Positions 8,849 through 17,773 of a stretch of DNA of 64,000 nt are shown here, in pieces. Source of the DNA: Chitinophaga fulva (GTDB taxonomy: Bacteria > Bacteroidota > Bacteroidia > Chitinophagales > Chitinophagaceae); the NCBI RefSeq assembly GCF_012927205.1, contig NZ_JABBGC010000004.1:1-64000 (forward strand). Reading direction: 5' to 3'. Under the pieces are notes generated by a model that saw nothing but the letters and a program-made list of their open reading frames with translations, had not been told where the DNA came from and searched no databases. A program made the position numbers and the translations under genes. Numbering within the stretch: position 1 is the first letter of the stretch; the number at the start of each line of letters is the position of its first letter.

Positions 8849-10228
8849 ATGCTGGGAAAACTAACAGGATTTGATGACACCATTGTTGCAGTCGCCACCG
8901 CACCAGGACTTGGCGCTATCGCCGTGATCAGGCTTAGCGGCAGCCAGGCATTTCCCATCTGCAACACCCTCTTTCCCGGTAAAGACCTGCTACAGCAGGC
9001 CAGTCACACCCTCCATTTCGGCAGCCTCGTACACAACGGTCACGTGATCGACGAAGTGGTGGTAAGCCTCTATAAAGGGCCCCGTTCCTATACCGGCGAA
9101 GATGTCATCGAGATCTCCTGTCACGGTTCCCCCTACATACAGCAACAAATCATAGAAGCCACCATCGCAGCAGGCGCCCGCCTCGCCAAACCCGGTGAGT
9201 TCACCCAACGCGCCTTCCTCAACGGAAAACTGGACCTGACACAGGCCGAGTCTGTAGCCGATCTGATCGCCAGCAACTCCGCCGCCTCCCATCAGACAGC
9301 CATGCAACAGATGCGCGGCGGCTTCTCTAAAGAACTGCACACCCTCCGCGAACAACTCATCACCTTCTCCGCCCTCATAGAACTGGAGCTGGATTTCAGC
9401 CAGGAAGATGTAGAGTTCGCCGACAGGACCCGCCTGTATGAATTGGTGACCAACGCTACCACCACTATCCGGCACCTCATAGACTCCTTCCGTATGGGCA
9501 ACGTCATTAAAAATGGCGTCAATACTGCTATCGTAGGAAAGCCTAACGCCGGCAAATCCACCCTGCTCAATACCCTCCTCAATGAAAACAGGGCCATCGT
9601 CAGCGATATCGCCGGCACTACCCGTGATACTATTGAGGAAGTCCTCAATATCGATGGTATCCTCTTCCGCCTCATCGATACCGCCGGTATCCGCGACAGC
9701 GCCGATACCATCGAAACCATCGGTGTACAGAAAACCATGGAGAAAATACGCGAAGCCGGTGTGGTAGTCTACCTCTTCGATGTCAATGAACTGTCCGCCG
9801 AAGACATCCGGCAACAGGTTCAGTCGTTTGAAGCAGACAACATCAATTTCCTCCTTGTCGGCAATAAAACCGATGTCACCGGAGAAGCCGCTACCCGCAC
9901 CAAATTCGACGGATTACCCATACTTTTTATCTCCGCCAAAAATCATGAACATATCCAGGACCTGAAAGATAGACTGGTACAGAAAGTCATGGCCGGCGAT
10001 ATCAATACAGAAGATACCATCATCACCAATGCCCGTCACTATGCAGCATTGCAGGAAGTGCAGCAGTCACTGCTCGACGTAAAAAACGGGATGGACAACG
10101 GTTTGCCAGGAGATTTACTGGCACTGGATATACGGCGCAGCCTTCATTATCTTGGTGAGATCACCGGTGAAGTGACGAATGAAGATAGGTTGGATTATAT
10201 TTTTAGTAAGTTTTGTATCGGGAAGTAA
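8849..10228 (+). CDS. mnmE: tRNA modification GTPase MnmE
   Basis: 459 residues, normal for MnmE. With MnmG it makes the 5-carboxymethylaminomethyl modification of wobble U34 in certain tRNAs. Visible features: N-terminal tetrahydrofolate-binding domain (residues ~1-120), helical domain, and an inserted Ras-like G domain with G1 GKPNAGKST (~residue 230), TRDT, DTAGIR, NKTD and SAK, plus the C-terminal catalytic FCIGK. The reading frame extends upstream to a TTG at 8819, but that codon is inside the promoter -7 box, so the ATG at 8849 is the start. Monogenic, bounded by terminators on both sides. Confidence 0.98.
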   Translation: MLGKLTGFDDTIVAVATAPGLGAIAVIRLSGSQAFPICNTLFPGKDLLQQASHTLHFGSLVHNGHVIDEVVVSLYKGPRSYTGEDVIEISCHGSPYIQQQIIEATIAAGARLAKPGEFTQRAFLNGKLDLTQAESVADLIASNSAASHQTAMQQMRGGFSKELHTLREQLITFSALIELELDFSQEDVEFADRTRLYELVTNATTTIRHLIDSFRMGNVIKNGVNTAIVGKPNAGKSTLLNTLLNENRAIVSDIAGTTRDTIEEVLNIDGILFRLIDTAGIRDSADTIETIGVQKTMEKIREAGVVVYLFDVNELSAEDIRQQVQSFEADNINFLLVGNKTDVTGEAATRTKFDGLPILFISAKNHEHIQDLKDRLVQKVMAGDINTEDTIITNARHYAALQEVQQSLLDVKNGMDNGLPGDLLALDIRRSLHYLGEITGEVTNEDRLDYIFSKFCIGK

Positions 10229-10270
10229 GGTGGCATAAACAACACAAAACATTCATAGCGAAATAGGAGG

Positions 10271-10295
10271 AAAGCCCCGTCAATGGGGCTTTTTC
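10271..10295 (+). terminator. mnmE terminator
   Basis: Stem AAAGCCCC/GGGGCTTT with a short CAAT-containing loop and following T run, 42 bp after the mnmE stop. Confidence 0.9.
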
Positions 10296-10411
10296 TATGT
10301 CTGGTGGCTTTGCTTTGTTGGGGTTGTTTCGCGTTGTTTTGGGGCATTTTTGTACCTTATTTGTACCTCGAAGCATTGAAATGTTTTCGTAAATTTAAAA
10401 GGTGAGATAAT

Positions 10412-10461
10412 GCACCATACAGCACCATACAGCACCACATAGCCCCATGCTGCACCATTAC
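10412..10461 (+). repeat. five tandem 10-bp repeats
   Basis: Five consecutive units start with GCACCAT or a close variant: GCACCATACA, GCACCATACA, GCACCACATA, GCCCCATGCT, GCACCATTAC. The period is exactly 10 bp, so each unit faces the same side of the DNA. The first two are identical. They lie in a non-coding stretch after mnmE, about 140 bp before the small ORF at 10599. Function unknown; binding array or remnant of a mobile element are both possible. Confidence 0.7.
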
Positions 10462-10598
10462 TGAACTGTCAGTGTAAAACATTGGTAGATACAGTTGGTG
10501 AAAGACTGCGTAGTCATGGTTATGAAATCGAGCGTAAGACGGCCGGGATGCTTGTCTGCCTTGAAAAATAATGTTTTGTTCTGTGTTACATATGCTAC

Positions 10599-10721
10599 AT
10601 GAAGGCATACGAAAACGCACATGCATCAGAACAAAATAAGCTGAAGAGACAGCAGCTGGAACAAATCATCAGATTCAGAGACCATATTAGTGCTTTGAAT
10701 AGGAGCACCAGGAAGAAATAA
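10599..10721 (+). CDS. small basic protein or gene remnant (40 residues)
   Basis: An ATG-started frame of 40 codons, rich in Lys, Arg, Gln and Glu (LKRQQLEQIIRFRDH near the middle) and predicted to be a single amphipathic helix. It is followed 85 bp later by a good intrinsic terminator in the same orientation, which suggests that a transcript really crosses it. An upstream in-frame-distinct open stretch without an ATG (about 10442-10579) ends in a similarly ordinary-looking sequence (ERLRSHGYEIERKTAGML), so both could be pieces of one decayed gene. Not recognised; low certainty that it is translated. Confidence 0.35.
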   Translation: MKAYENAHASEQNKLKRQQLEQIIRFRDHISALNRSTRKK

Positions 10722-10805
10722 CATATTTTCCGGAACACTCGTGGAGTCAAATTGATAATTAGATTCTTGCCAGTTTATCAAAATAGTTGAAAACTGATTC
10801 AGGAT

Positions 10806-10842
10806 CATGCCCAGTTTCTAATGGGCATGGTCCGTTTTTTTT
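10806..10842 (+). terminator. intrinsic terminator downstream of the small ORF
   Basis: Perfect 8-bp stem CATGCCCA/TGGGCATG with an 8-nt loop, followed by TCCG and eight T. No annotated large gene precedes it, so it most likely ends the transcript that contains the 40-codon ORF. Confidence 0.75.
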
Positions 10843-11579
10843 GACGCCTCCCGTAGTGCCAGGTACACAGACCATATTAATGGTTCTATTTTGATAAAAA
10901 TTAATTCTATATTGACCTCTTTCTAAAAAAAATGCTTGAAAATTACGCTACGTAAAAAACTTTATATAGGTTTGAGAAAGAAGAAAAAGAGCATTAGGAG
11001 CAAAAGAAAAGGTGATTCACTTTTTTTTTAAATCGATAGCTAAAACGTTTTACTAAAAGCAGTTTAACATATTTCGTCCAGCGAAAAGCAACCTACAACA
11101 ATTTACTTCCTAAACTATAAACTCAATCAAGATCAGCAGGAATTGGAAAGATTGGATTGTCTTTAAGTAATCAACCAGAATTTCACTAACAATCAGACTT
11201 TTTTTATCAATCAATTTATTATTCGTAGGTATATGCACGTTAAAATGTTTCTATCGTCAAGTGGCGTTGGCGAACAACAAGTGATGTCTTTCAAGCAGGA
11301 CGCCTTTATTCCGTTTTAATAAATCAAGACAGCTGAACTTTGTTTTTTGTGTTATTGAAATAGCGCAATAGCTACTGCTTTTTCAAAAAAGTACGAAACC
11401 AAAAGAATGAGCACAGAATAAACAAAATGACATCCATGTAAATCCAGCTATTATCAGTAGCAGTGATTGAAACGGGTGTGGAAGAATGGTCGTAGATGTA
11501 AACGGCCTACGACATAAAGGATTCCAATTCGAAATACTATACCAAAATCAGTTCTATTCAATTGTAAAAATTAAAGAAA
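10843..11579. other. 737-bp AT-rich leader region upstream of the first susC
   Basis: No gene is supported. It is AT-rich, contains a perfect LacI-type palindrome at 11041-11052, and a TAGGTTTG at 10967-10974 that matches the -7 element. If that promoter is used, the leader before the susC start at 11580 would be about 600 nt. A weaker GAACTTTG near 11334 could be an alternative -7. Long non-coding leaders before susC are compatible with post-transcriptional control but nothing more specific is visible. Confidence 0.5.
11041..11052. promoter_or_regulatory. LacI-type palindromic operator candidate
   Basis: TAAAACGTTTTA is a perfect 12-bp palindrome with central CG, the form bound by LacI-family repressors. 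It lies about 70 bp downstream of a candidate -7 element (10967-10974) and 530 bp upstream of the susC start. The only LacI gene in the window is 9 kb away; no direct link is shown. Confidence 0.4.
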
Positions 11580-14500
11580 ATGCAGTCAACCAAAAGATGT
11601 CTTTTGCTTTTTATGCTTTTTTGCATAGGAAGCATGTTTGCCTACGGGCAAGGGAAAATGACGGTTTCAGGTACGATCAAGGACGCAACCGGCAACGTTC
11701 TTGAAGGAGCCACCGTGAGTGAAAAAGGCACCTCCAATTGGGTGCCGACCGGTAAGGGAGGTAGCTTTACCATCAATGTAAAACCAGATGCAAGACTGGT
11801 TGTTTCTTATGTGGGGTTTGTAACCCAGGAATTGCCTGCCACATCTTCTATGCAGATAACACTGGTCCCTAATGTTCGAACTACGGAAGAGGTAGTTGTT
11901 ACGGCCTTGGGTATCAAAAAACAAGCTAAAGCATTGGGCTATGCGGTGTCTAAAATTGATAACGAGCGGATTATGGCCAGCGGTACACCCTCCAATCCTT
12001 TACAGGCACTTTATGGGGCTGCACCTGGCGTGCAGGTGGGAGCTACAGCAGCTGGTCCTACTGCCGGGATGAAAATCAATATTCGTAATGCGGTGTCTTT
12101 CGACCAAAATTCCACCACACGTCCGCTGATCGTGGTAGATGGTGTTCCCATTCACGACCAGAATACGCAAATGGGTTACGGCGCTACTGATCGTGATAAC
12201 GGAACAGGTATCAACGATATCAATCCTGATGACATTGCCTCTATGGAAATTTTGAAAGGGGCTAAAGCATCTGTGCTGTACGGTAGCGAAGGTGCCAACG
12301 GTGTGCTGTTGATTACCACCAAAAGCGGTGCTAAAGGCAAAGGACTGGGAGTGTCAGCATCTTTTACCACTTCATGGGACCGCGCAGCGTTCCTGCCTAA
12401 ATTACAAAATGAATATGGAACAGGTTCCAGCCCCAGCAACTCCAGGAATGACGCTCAGGGATATTATCTTGATGCGAATGGAAAGAGAGCGCTGGCTACT
12501 ACATTGGGTGATGGTTTTGGTGCAGCTGCATTTGGACCAAAATTCGACCCAAGCGTGAAGCTGTTGTGGTGGGATGGTGTAGAAAGACCATGGGTGGCAC
12601 AAACCAAGAACATCTATAATGATCTTTATCAAACCGGACATCAAAACACTACCAATGTGGCTTTAAGTGGCGGTAATGATCAGGGACAGATCCGTTTTTC
12701 ATACACTAATTCAAATATGACCCCCATCAGGCCAGGGTCAAGGTTTGACAAAAATACGTTTAGCCTTAACTCGTCTTACAAGTTAAACAATAACATCACC
12801 CTTAAATATACCGGCAACTTTTTTATTTCCAAAAACCTGAATGCTGCCAACCTGAATACTATGAACGGAGAAGGTCAGCAGTCTGAGATTGGAGCATTTA
12901 GTGCCGATATCAATGTGGGCTTGTTAAAATCACATTTGCTGACACCTGATGGATATAATTACTTTGCCAACCCAAGCCTGAGGAACTTAATCTCCAATGG
13001 CCGGAAGGGAGTAGTAGGTTTTCTCTGGGACCAGCTCGAGAATCAGTCTATTTTCACAAGATTGCATAATATCCAGTCTTTATCTGCTGATATAAAACTC
13101 ACCAATATATTTAGTGCCACATTAATGGGCGGTCTGGATTACAGTACGGAGAGGAATGAGTATAAAGGTAAATTATTGGACCCCCAGTTAATAGGGCCTA
13201 ATAGTGGTTTCATGTACAGCGATGTAACAAATACCTACAAGACTACCTACGGGCAGGGCATGTTGAACTTTGATACCAAAATAAATTCTGATTTTGATTT
13301 ATCTGGTTTTGTGGGTGGGGTAATCAGAAAGAATTACACAGAAGGAAAAGGTGCATCTGTGAATGGTTATGGACAGCTTGTTATTCCTAACTATTTCTCA
13401 TTTAATAACTTACCATTAGGAATACAGCCTCAGTACCAGTTTACAAACGGACAGGACCTGTTATACAGTTTAATCGGGTCAGCACAGTTGGCATGGAGAA
13501 ACCAGGTGTATATCGAAGCTCAGGGAAGACAAGACTGGTCATCTATTTTACCTCCGGGGTATAATCATTATTTCTATCCTGGTATAAGTGCAGCATGGAT
13601 CTTAAGCGAAAGCTTTAAATTGCCGGCAGTATTTGAATATGCCAAAGTAAGGGGGTCATTTGCGACAGTAGGTCGTCCGGGCCCACGCTATTTCAGTAAC
13701 GTGAACTATACTACCTCTCAAACCGGCGGTGGTTATGTGTTGACGCCTCCGTCTGATCTTCCTCCAATGGATGCCAATGGTAAGCCAAACTTAAAACCTG
13801 AGCGTAAACGTGAATTCGAATTAGGCTTTGAAACTTACCTGCTCCCAAACAAAAGAATTGGTGTAGACTTTTCTTATTATAGATCCCATATCTACGACCA
13901 GATCATGGCGGTAGCTGCACCTCCGGGCATGGGCGTTAAAAATGTTCGTATGAACGCCGGTGACGTGATGAGCACTGGATGGGAGCTGGCTATTAAAACA
14001 AAACCAGTAGTATCGAAGAATTTTGAATGGGATGTAAACCTGACGTTTGCACGCGGTAAAACTGTTGTTGAAAAACTGGATGGTAAACTGCAGTCTCTTA
14101 CCTTGTGGAATTCTTTCGGTGCAGTAAATACGGTGGCTAACGTGGGCCAGGAATATGGTCAGATTTACCTGACTAAGTCAACCTACACTTATAACAATCC
14201 TAATGATGCAAACGATCCAAGCAATGGAAAGAGAGTTGTGAATGCTGCCGGATCAGCCTATGACTATACCAGCACAGCGAAATTGATCGGCAAAACAATT
14301 CCTGATGTAACAGGAGGATTTTTCACTTCTTTTGCCTACAAAAATATACGCCTTATTGCAAATATAGATTACCAGTTTGGCGCTACTTTCTTGTCCGGCT
14401 CAGAAACTTATATGATGGCTGCCGGCGCGTTAAACGAAACATTGAAATATAGAGATGAGGCACACGGCGGTGCAGCTTACTATTTAGATGCGAGTTCTAA

Positions 14501-14915
14501 AAAAGTTGCGGGTACAAATCCTAATGGCGGTCCAACCTTCCATGATGGTGTGATATTGGATGGTGTTGGTACTGATGGTAAGCCAAACACAAAAGTGGTG
14601 TCGGCTGATAACTATTACTACGATTCTTATTTTTCTAATGGCTTCTTCCCTGAAGACAGGATCTTTAAAAGTGATTACGTAGCACTGCGTAACGTAGCTA
14701 TCGACTACACTTTGAGCCCGAGGATTGCTCACAAGGTACGTATGAGCAACCTGGTTGTATCGGTTTTTGCAAACAATGTGGGTTACCTCTACAAAGCTGC
14801 TCCGAATTCAATACCTGAATCAACTAACGGGACAGGCTGGGGAGTAGGTTCCTATGGAACAACTGCATTGCCCGCTCAGCGTTCAATAGGTATTTCTATC
14901 AAAACTAAATTCTAA
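11580..14915 (+). CDS. SusC/RagA-family TonB-dependent outer-membrane transporter
   Basis: 1111 residues. Signal peptide (residues 1-23, ending AYGQ), then a carboxypeptidase-regulatory-like fold (TVSGTIKDATGNVLEGATV, ~28-100), a TonB-box-like EEVVVTALG, the plug domain (LQALYGAAPGVQV through SMEILKGAKASVLYGSEGANGVLLITTKSG, ~115-235) and a 22-strand barrel ending in aromatic-terminal RSIGISIKTKF. No STN domain, so it should not signal to a FecR anti-sigma. The SusD partner starts 11 bp after its stop. The region seems more AT-rich than mnmE, suggesting different ancestry. Substrate unknown; no hydrolase is encoded in the pair. Confidence 0.95.
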   Translation: MQSTKRCLLLFMLFCIGSMFAYGQGKMTVSGTIKDATGNVLEGATVSEKGTSNWVPTGKGGSFTINVKPDARLVVSYVGFVTQELPATSSMQITLVPNVRTTEEVVVTALGIKKQAKALGYAVSKIDNERIMASGTPSNPLQALYGAAPGVQVGATAAGPTAGMKINIRNAVSFDQNSTTRPLIVVDGVPIHDQNTQMGYGATDRDNGTGINDINPDDIASMEILKGAKASVLYGSEGANGVLLITTKSGAKGKGLGVSASFTTSWDRAAFLPKLQNEYGTGSSPSNSRNDAQGYYLDANGKRALATTLGDGFGAAAFGPKFDPSVKLLWWDGVERPWVAQTKNIYNDLYQTGHQNTTNVALSGGNDQGQIRFSYTNSNMTPIRPGSRFDKNTFSLNSSYKLNNNITLKYTGNFFISKNLNAANLNTMNGEGQQSEIGAFSADINVGLLKSHLLTPDGYNYFANPSLRNLISNGRKGVVGFLWDQLENQSIFTRLHNIQSLSADIKLTNIFSATLMGGLDYSTERNEYKGKLLDPQLIGPNSGFMYSDVTNTYKTTYGQGMLNFDTKINSDFDLSGFVGGVIRKNYTEGKGASVNGYGQLVIPNYFSFNNLPLGIQPQYQFTNGQDLLYSLIGSAQLAWRNQVYIEAQGRQDWSSILPPGYNHYFYPGISAAWILSESFKLPAVFEYAKVRGSFATVGRPGPRYFSNVNYTTSQTGGGYVLTPPSDLPPMDANGKPNLKPERKREFELGFETYLLPNKRIGVDFSYYRSHIYDQIMAVAAPPGMGVKNVRMNAGDVMSTGWELAIKTKPVVSKNFEWDVNLTFARGKTVVEKLDGKLQSLTLWNSFGAVNTVANVGQEYGQIYLTKSTYTYNNPNDANDPSNGKRVVNAAGSAYDYTSTAKLIGKTIPDVTGGFFTSFAYKNIRLIANIDYQFGATFLSGSETYMMAAGALNETLKYRDEAHGGAAYYLDASSKKVAGTNPNGGPTFHDGVILDGVGTDGKPNTKVVSADNYYYDSYFSNGFFPEDRIFKSDYVALRNVAIDYTLSPRIAHKVRMSNLVVSVFANNVGYLYKAAPNSIPESTNGTGWGVGSYGTTALPAQRSIGISIKTKF

Positions 14916-14926
14916 AAACAACTAAG

Positions 14927-16906
14927 ATGAAATACATCAAATTAAAATCATTTTTCGTACTTACGTTGTTACTATCTTCTGTAGCATGTAAGAAGAAGCT
15001 GGAAGATTTATACCAGAATCCTGATGGATATTCAAAAGACATGGCTGATAAGTCAGGGGTAAGCGTTATCTCCGGATTTTTCACATCTCAGTTAACCCAG
15101 GGGTTCTTCCTGAGCGGTGATTATGGTTCCGTTTACCACCAGGTGAGAAGTGGACAGCGGGTTATGGCAAATGCCATCCAGGTTTATAACACGACTACGG
15201 AAGGGGGGCCTTACGCGCTCAAAGATGTTGAGCATGACTGGGGCACCGGCGGTTTTAACGAATCTATTTTTAACTTTGTTAATACACAATGGATTACGCC
15301 CATACTCTGGGCACAACGTGAATACAATAACACACCGCAAGCTAAACGGACCAATTTAGATAGCCTGTACATCACCTTAATGCATGTTTTAAAAGGGTAT
15401 GCTTACCAGAGAGCAACCGACATGTACGATAAGGTCCCGTACATAGAAACAGGATCGGCAGGCGGACTTGATGGTGTTAAAGCAAAATACCTGGGCCAAT
15501 CAGATATCTATCCGAAAATAATCAGCGATTTCAAAGCTGCCGACAATGCATTGTCAACGATGACGCTGACTCCTACTCAACAGGCAGCATTCAACCAACA
15601 AGACATCCTTTTTGGCGGAAGTATCCTGAAATGGCGTAAGTATGTTAATTCATTAAGATTACGTTGTGCGATGAATGTAAGCGAAGTTACTCCTACGCTT
15701 ACCCGGCAGGTGCTGACAGAGTTGCAAGGCAAGCCTTTAATGAGCGACTATAACGACGTGGCTGGTGTAGCCGACATAGCTGTTATTGCACTGAATCGTA
15801 TTTGTAATGAATTAGGTATTACACGTGCTTTCAGGGAAAGAGGGGAGGATTGCCGTGGCGGAAAGAAATTCCTGCAGGACGTGATGTATTGTCAGCCAAC
15901 TATAGGCAGTAAAGTGATAAACGGACAAACGTTATCCTATTTTAGCGGTGATAATTCCGCAACAGGTTTATCGAATGGTACTGTTGACCCACGTGTTGCT
16001 TATATCTTCGCTCCGGACTGGAGTGGCAGATACCTGGGAGTTGATACAAAATGGGATGGCAATACTGATCCAAATAGTTATTTAAATCAGGTTTTGCGTG
16101 GCTACTACATCAACGATCCTATTTTGACTGATATTTCAAAAACAACCTTTTATTATGGCGTAAATAAGTCAATCCAATTGGATGCAGCGTCAAAAGCAGA
16201 TCTGAGCAAACGAGAGTCATTCCTGTTAAATGCACTTCGCAGCGCCGTTGCCAATGGCGATGACCATGATGGGAACATAGGTACAGCAAACAACCTGGTT
16301 GCAGAGTACAATGTTCGCCCGCAATTCAACTTTGCACTAAAATATCCAACCATCCATGCGGTTGAAACAGAGCTTTCACTGGCAGAAGCGGCAGTAAGAG
16401 GTTTCGGTCAGCTGAATGGTGCTGCCCGCGATCACTACAAGAATGCGATTATCTTATCCTGCAAGTATTGGTATGAACTGAATAACTCAAATCAATATTC
16501 CAAGACAACTTTGCCGGCCATGCCAACAACTATGGATGATTCGAGAATCAATGCCAAGCCTGCAATGGAATATAATGCAAGTGTTTATGCGGAGAATGCA
16601 GCGCAGAAATTTGATGCTATGTCATCCACTCAACAAGTTCAGGCAATTTTTAATCAGCTTCAGCTGCATTACAACATGATTAACTTTGAAGTGCCATATA
16701 CTGCTGCCCGCAGATTAATCAGATACCTGGGTACAAATCCGGCTTCCATGTATGACGTATACAAGTGGAAAGAAAGAATGACTTATCCAAGTAGCGTTCA
16801 GGCTTCCGATCCAGAGGGTTGGTCCATTATTAGCGCTTCTAATAATCCGGATCTTCCTGTATGGTTTACGGGCCGTACTGCCAAATGGAAGAATGTATTG
16901 GAATAA
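14927..16906 (+). CDS. SusD/RagB-family lipoprotein (SusD-like 2 type)
   Basis: 659 residues, longer than classical SusD (about 550). Lipobox SVAC with Cys21, followed by KKKLEDLYQNPDG, the usual start of this subfamily. The segment ILFGGSILKWRKYVNSLRLR around residue 225-245 is characteristic of the SusD-like families with a split helical domain. The C-terminal half holds helical TPR-like repeats (AVETELSLAEAAVRGF). It should cap the SusC barrel at the cell surface and bind the substrate. It is directly coupled to susC. Closest neighbours downstream are a terminator and an unrelated membrane protein, so this is a two-gene unit. Confidence 0.93.
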   Translation: MKYIKLKSFFVLTLLLSSVACKKKLEDLYQNPDGYSKDMADKSGVSVISGFFTSQLTQGFFLSGDYGSVYHQVRSGQRVMANAIQVYNTTTEGGPYALKDVEHDWGTGGFNESIFNFVNTQWITPILWAQREYNNTPQAKRTNLDSLYITLMHVLKGYAYQRATDMYDKVPYIETGSAGGLDGVKAKYLGQSDIYPKIISDFKAADNALSTMTLTPTQQAAFNQQDILFGGSILKWRKYVNSLRLRCAMNVSEVTPTLTRQVLTELQGKPLMSDYNDVAGVADIAVIALNRICNELGITRAFRERGEDCRGGKKFLQDVMYCQPTIGSKVINGQTLSYFSGDNSATGLSNGTVDPRVAYIFAPDWSGRYLGVDTKWDGNTDPNSYLNQVLRGYYINDPILTDISKTTFYYGVNKSIQLDAASKADLSKRESFLLNALRSAVANGDDHDGNIGTANNLVAEYNVRPQFNFALKYPTIHAVETELSLAEAAVRGFGQLNGAARDHYKNAIILSCKYWYELNNSNQYSKTTLPAMPTTMDDSRINAKPAMEYNASVYAENAAQKFDAMSSTQQVQAIFNQLQLHYNMINFEVPYTAARRLIRYLGTNPASMYDVYKWKERMTYPSSVQASDPEGWSIISASNNPDLPVWFTGRTAKWKNVLE

Positions 16907-16995
16907 GCATGTGTAGTCTTAAAACACATAAAAAGAGGATGTCCTAAAAATAGAATGTGTAGTGCATTCCAAAGTTTGGACGGCTTTTTTGATTA

Positions 16996-17035
16996 AGCGG
17001 CTTGAGTTCGATATTATATTGGACTCAAGCCGTTT
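16996..17035 (+). terminator. terminator after the susCD pair
   Basis: Stem CGGCTTGAGT/ACTCAAGCCG (with flanking A-T extension) and a 15-nt AT-rich loop, followed by TTTAGTTTTAATTT. It lies 90 bp after the susD stop. The loop is unusually long for a terminator, but stem and T tract fit. Confidence 0.75.
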
Positions 17036-17132
17036 AGTTTTAATTTGGTCCTGAATGATCTTTTCTTGTTCAGATGCTCATTTCAAACGTATTTCTTAAC
17101 CCAGGTTCATCCACCCAGGACTATTTGTCCGC

Positions 17133-17140
17133 TAATTTTG
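17133..17140 (+). promoter_or_regulatory. -7 element of the 17162 gene
   Basis: TAATTTTG matches TAnnTTTG, followed by C, 21 bp before the ATG at 17162. No clear -33 element. Confidence 0.7.
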
Positions 17141-17161
17141 CGGCAGAAAAAATGATAATAT

Positions 17162-17575
17162 ATGATAGCCCAATATCTCTGGGAGACTGGTTCGGTCATT
17201 ATAGGTCTGGCGGGCCTTTCTCATATCCGCGCTACGCTGGGTACCAATAAATTGTTTCCCCGCAACGAAAAGCTGATAGAAGACATGAAAAGTTCCCCGT
17301 TGCAGATGACAGAACAATTGACGATGTGGAAGTCATGGATAGGGTTTAACGCCACGCATGGTAGTGGCGCCGCTTTTATTGGGATCATCAATTTTTATCT
17401 GGCGCTGCACAATTTTTCCCTTTTGATGTCCAGCCAGTTTTTGCTTCTATTAACGCTGCTTACCATGGGGTTTTATGTTTGGGTAGCCCGAAAGTATTGG
17501 TTTAAGCCGGTGTTTGTGATAATTACGGTTGCATGGGTGTGTTTTATTGCTTCCTATATTTTGTTGATGATATAA
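17162..17575 (+). CDS. small four-helix membrane protein (LIC_13387-like)
   Basis: 137 residues with hydrophobic segments near 5-22, 65-85, 90-110 and 115-135. The first loop contains a hydrophilic stretch and MWKSWIGFNATHGSGAAFIG, a Trp/Gly/Asn/His-containing motif that resembles a family of small bacterial membrane proteins known by the Leptospira name LIC_13387. Function is unknown for that family; the family match is from memory of the motif and should be treated as tentative. The gene has its own -7 element and terminator and is independent of the flanking transporter genes. Confidence 0.75.
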   Translation: MIAQYLWETGSVIIGLAGLSHIRATLGTNKLFPRNEKLIEDMKSSPLQMTEQLTMWKSWIGFNATHGSGAAFIGIINFYLALHNFSLLMSSQFLLLLTLLTMGFYVWVARKYWFKPVFVIITVAWVCFIASYILLMI

Positions 17576-17577
17576 GA

Positions 17578-17602
17578 GGGGGTAGAAAATACCCCTATTT
17601 TG
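17578..17602 (+). terminator. terminator of the 17162 gene
   Basis: Stem GGGGTA/TACCCC with a GAAAA loop, followed by TATTTTG, starting 3 bp after the stop codon. Modest T tract. Confidence 0.65.
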
Positions 17603-17648
17603 ACTGTTGGATCAAGAGTTTTAATTAATTGATTTTGAGTGAGATAAA

Positions 17649-17676
17649 ACTTTGATCTCACTTTGTCTGTACTTTG
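17649..17676 (+). repeat. three ACTTTG repeats at 11-bp period
   Basis: ACTTTG occurs at 17649, 17660 and 17671, exactly 11 bp apart, with a related CTTTTG at 17683. The array is about 100 bp upstream of the susC start at 17774. The spacing of one helical turn suggests a protein-binding array or overlapping promoter elements (each TTTG resembles the -7 or -33 core). Confidence 0.5.
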
Positions 17677-17773
17677 TTCTGCCTTTTGAGCCCGTTTAAT
17701 TTGACCCTCCCCACTCACCATTCTATTTTGCGTGGAAACGATTGAGTTTAAGTCAGCCTCAATTTCTACGTAT

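Noticed and set aside
10357-10626. Minus-strand frame of 89 codons across the 10-bp repeats
   Set aside because: The repeats create Cys/Met/Tyr-rich filler, and there is no promoter element or homologue-like feature. The small plus-strand frame with a terminator is the better candidate.
10626-10808. Minus-strand frame of 60 codons near the terminator at 10806
   Set aside because: Lies opposite the better-supported small plus-strand frame and begins inside the terminator hairpin; no feature supports it.
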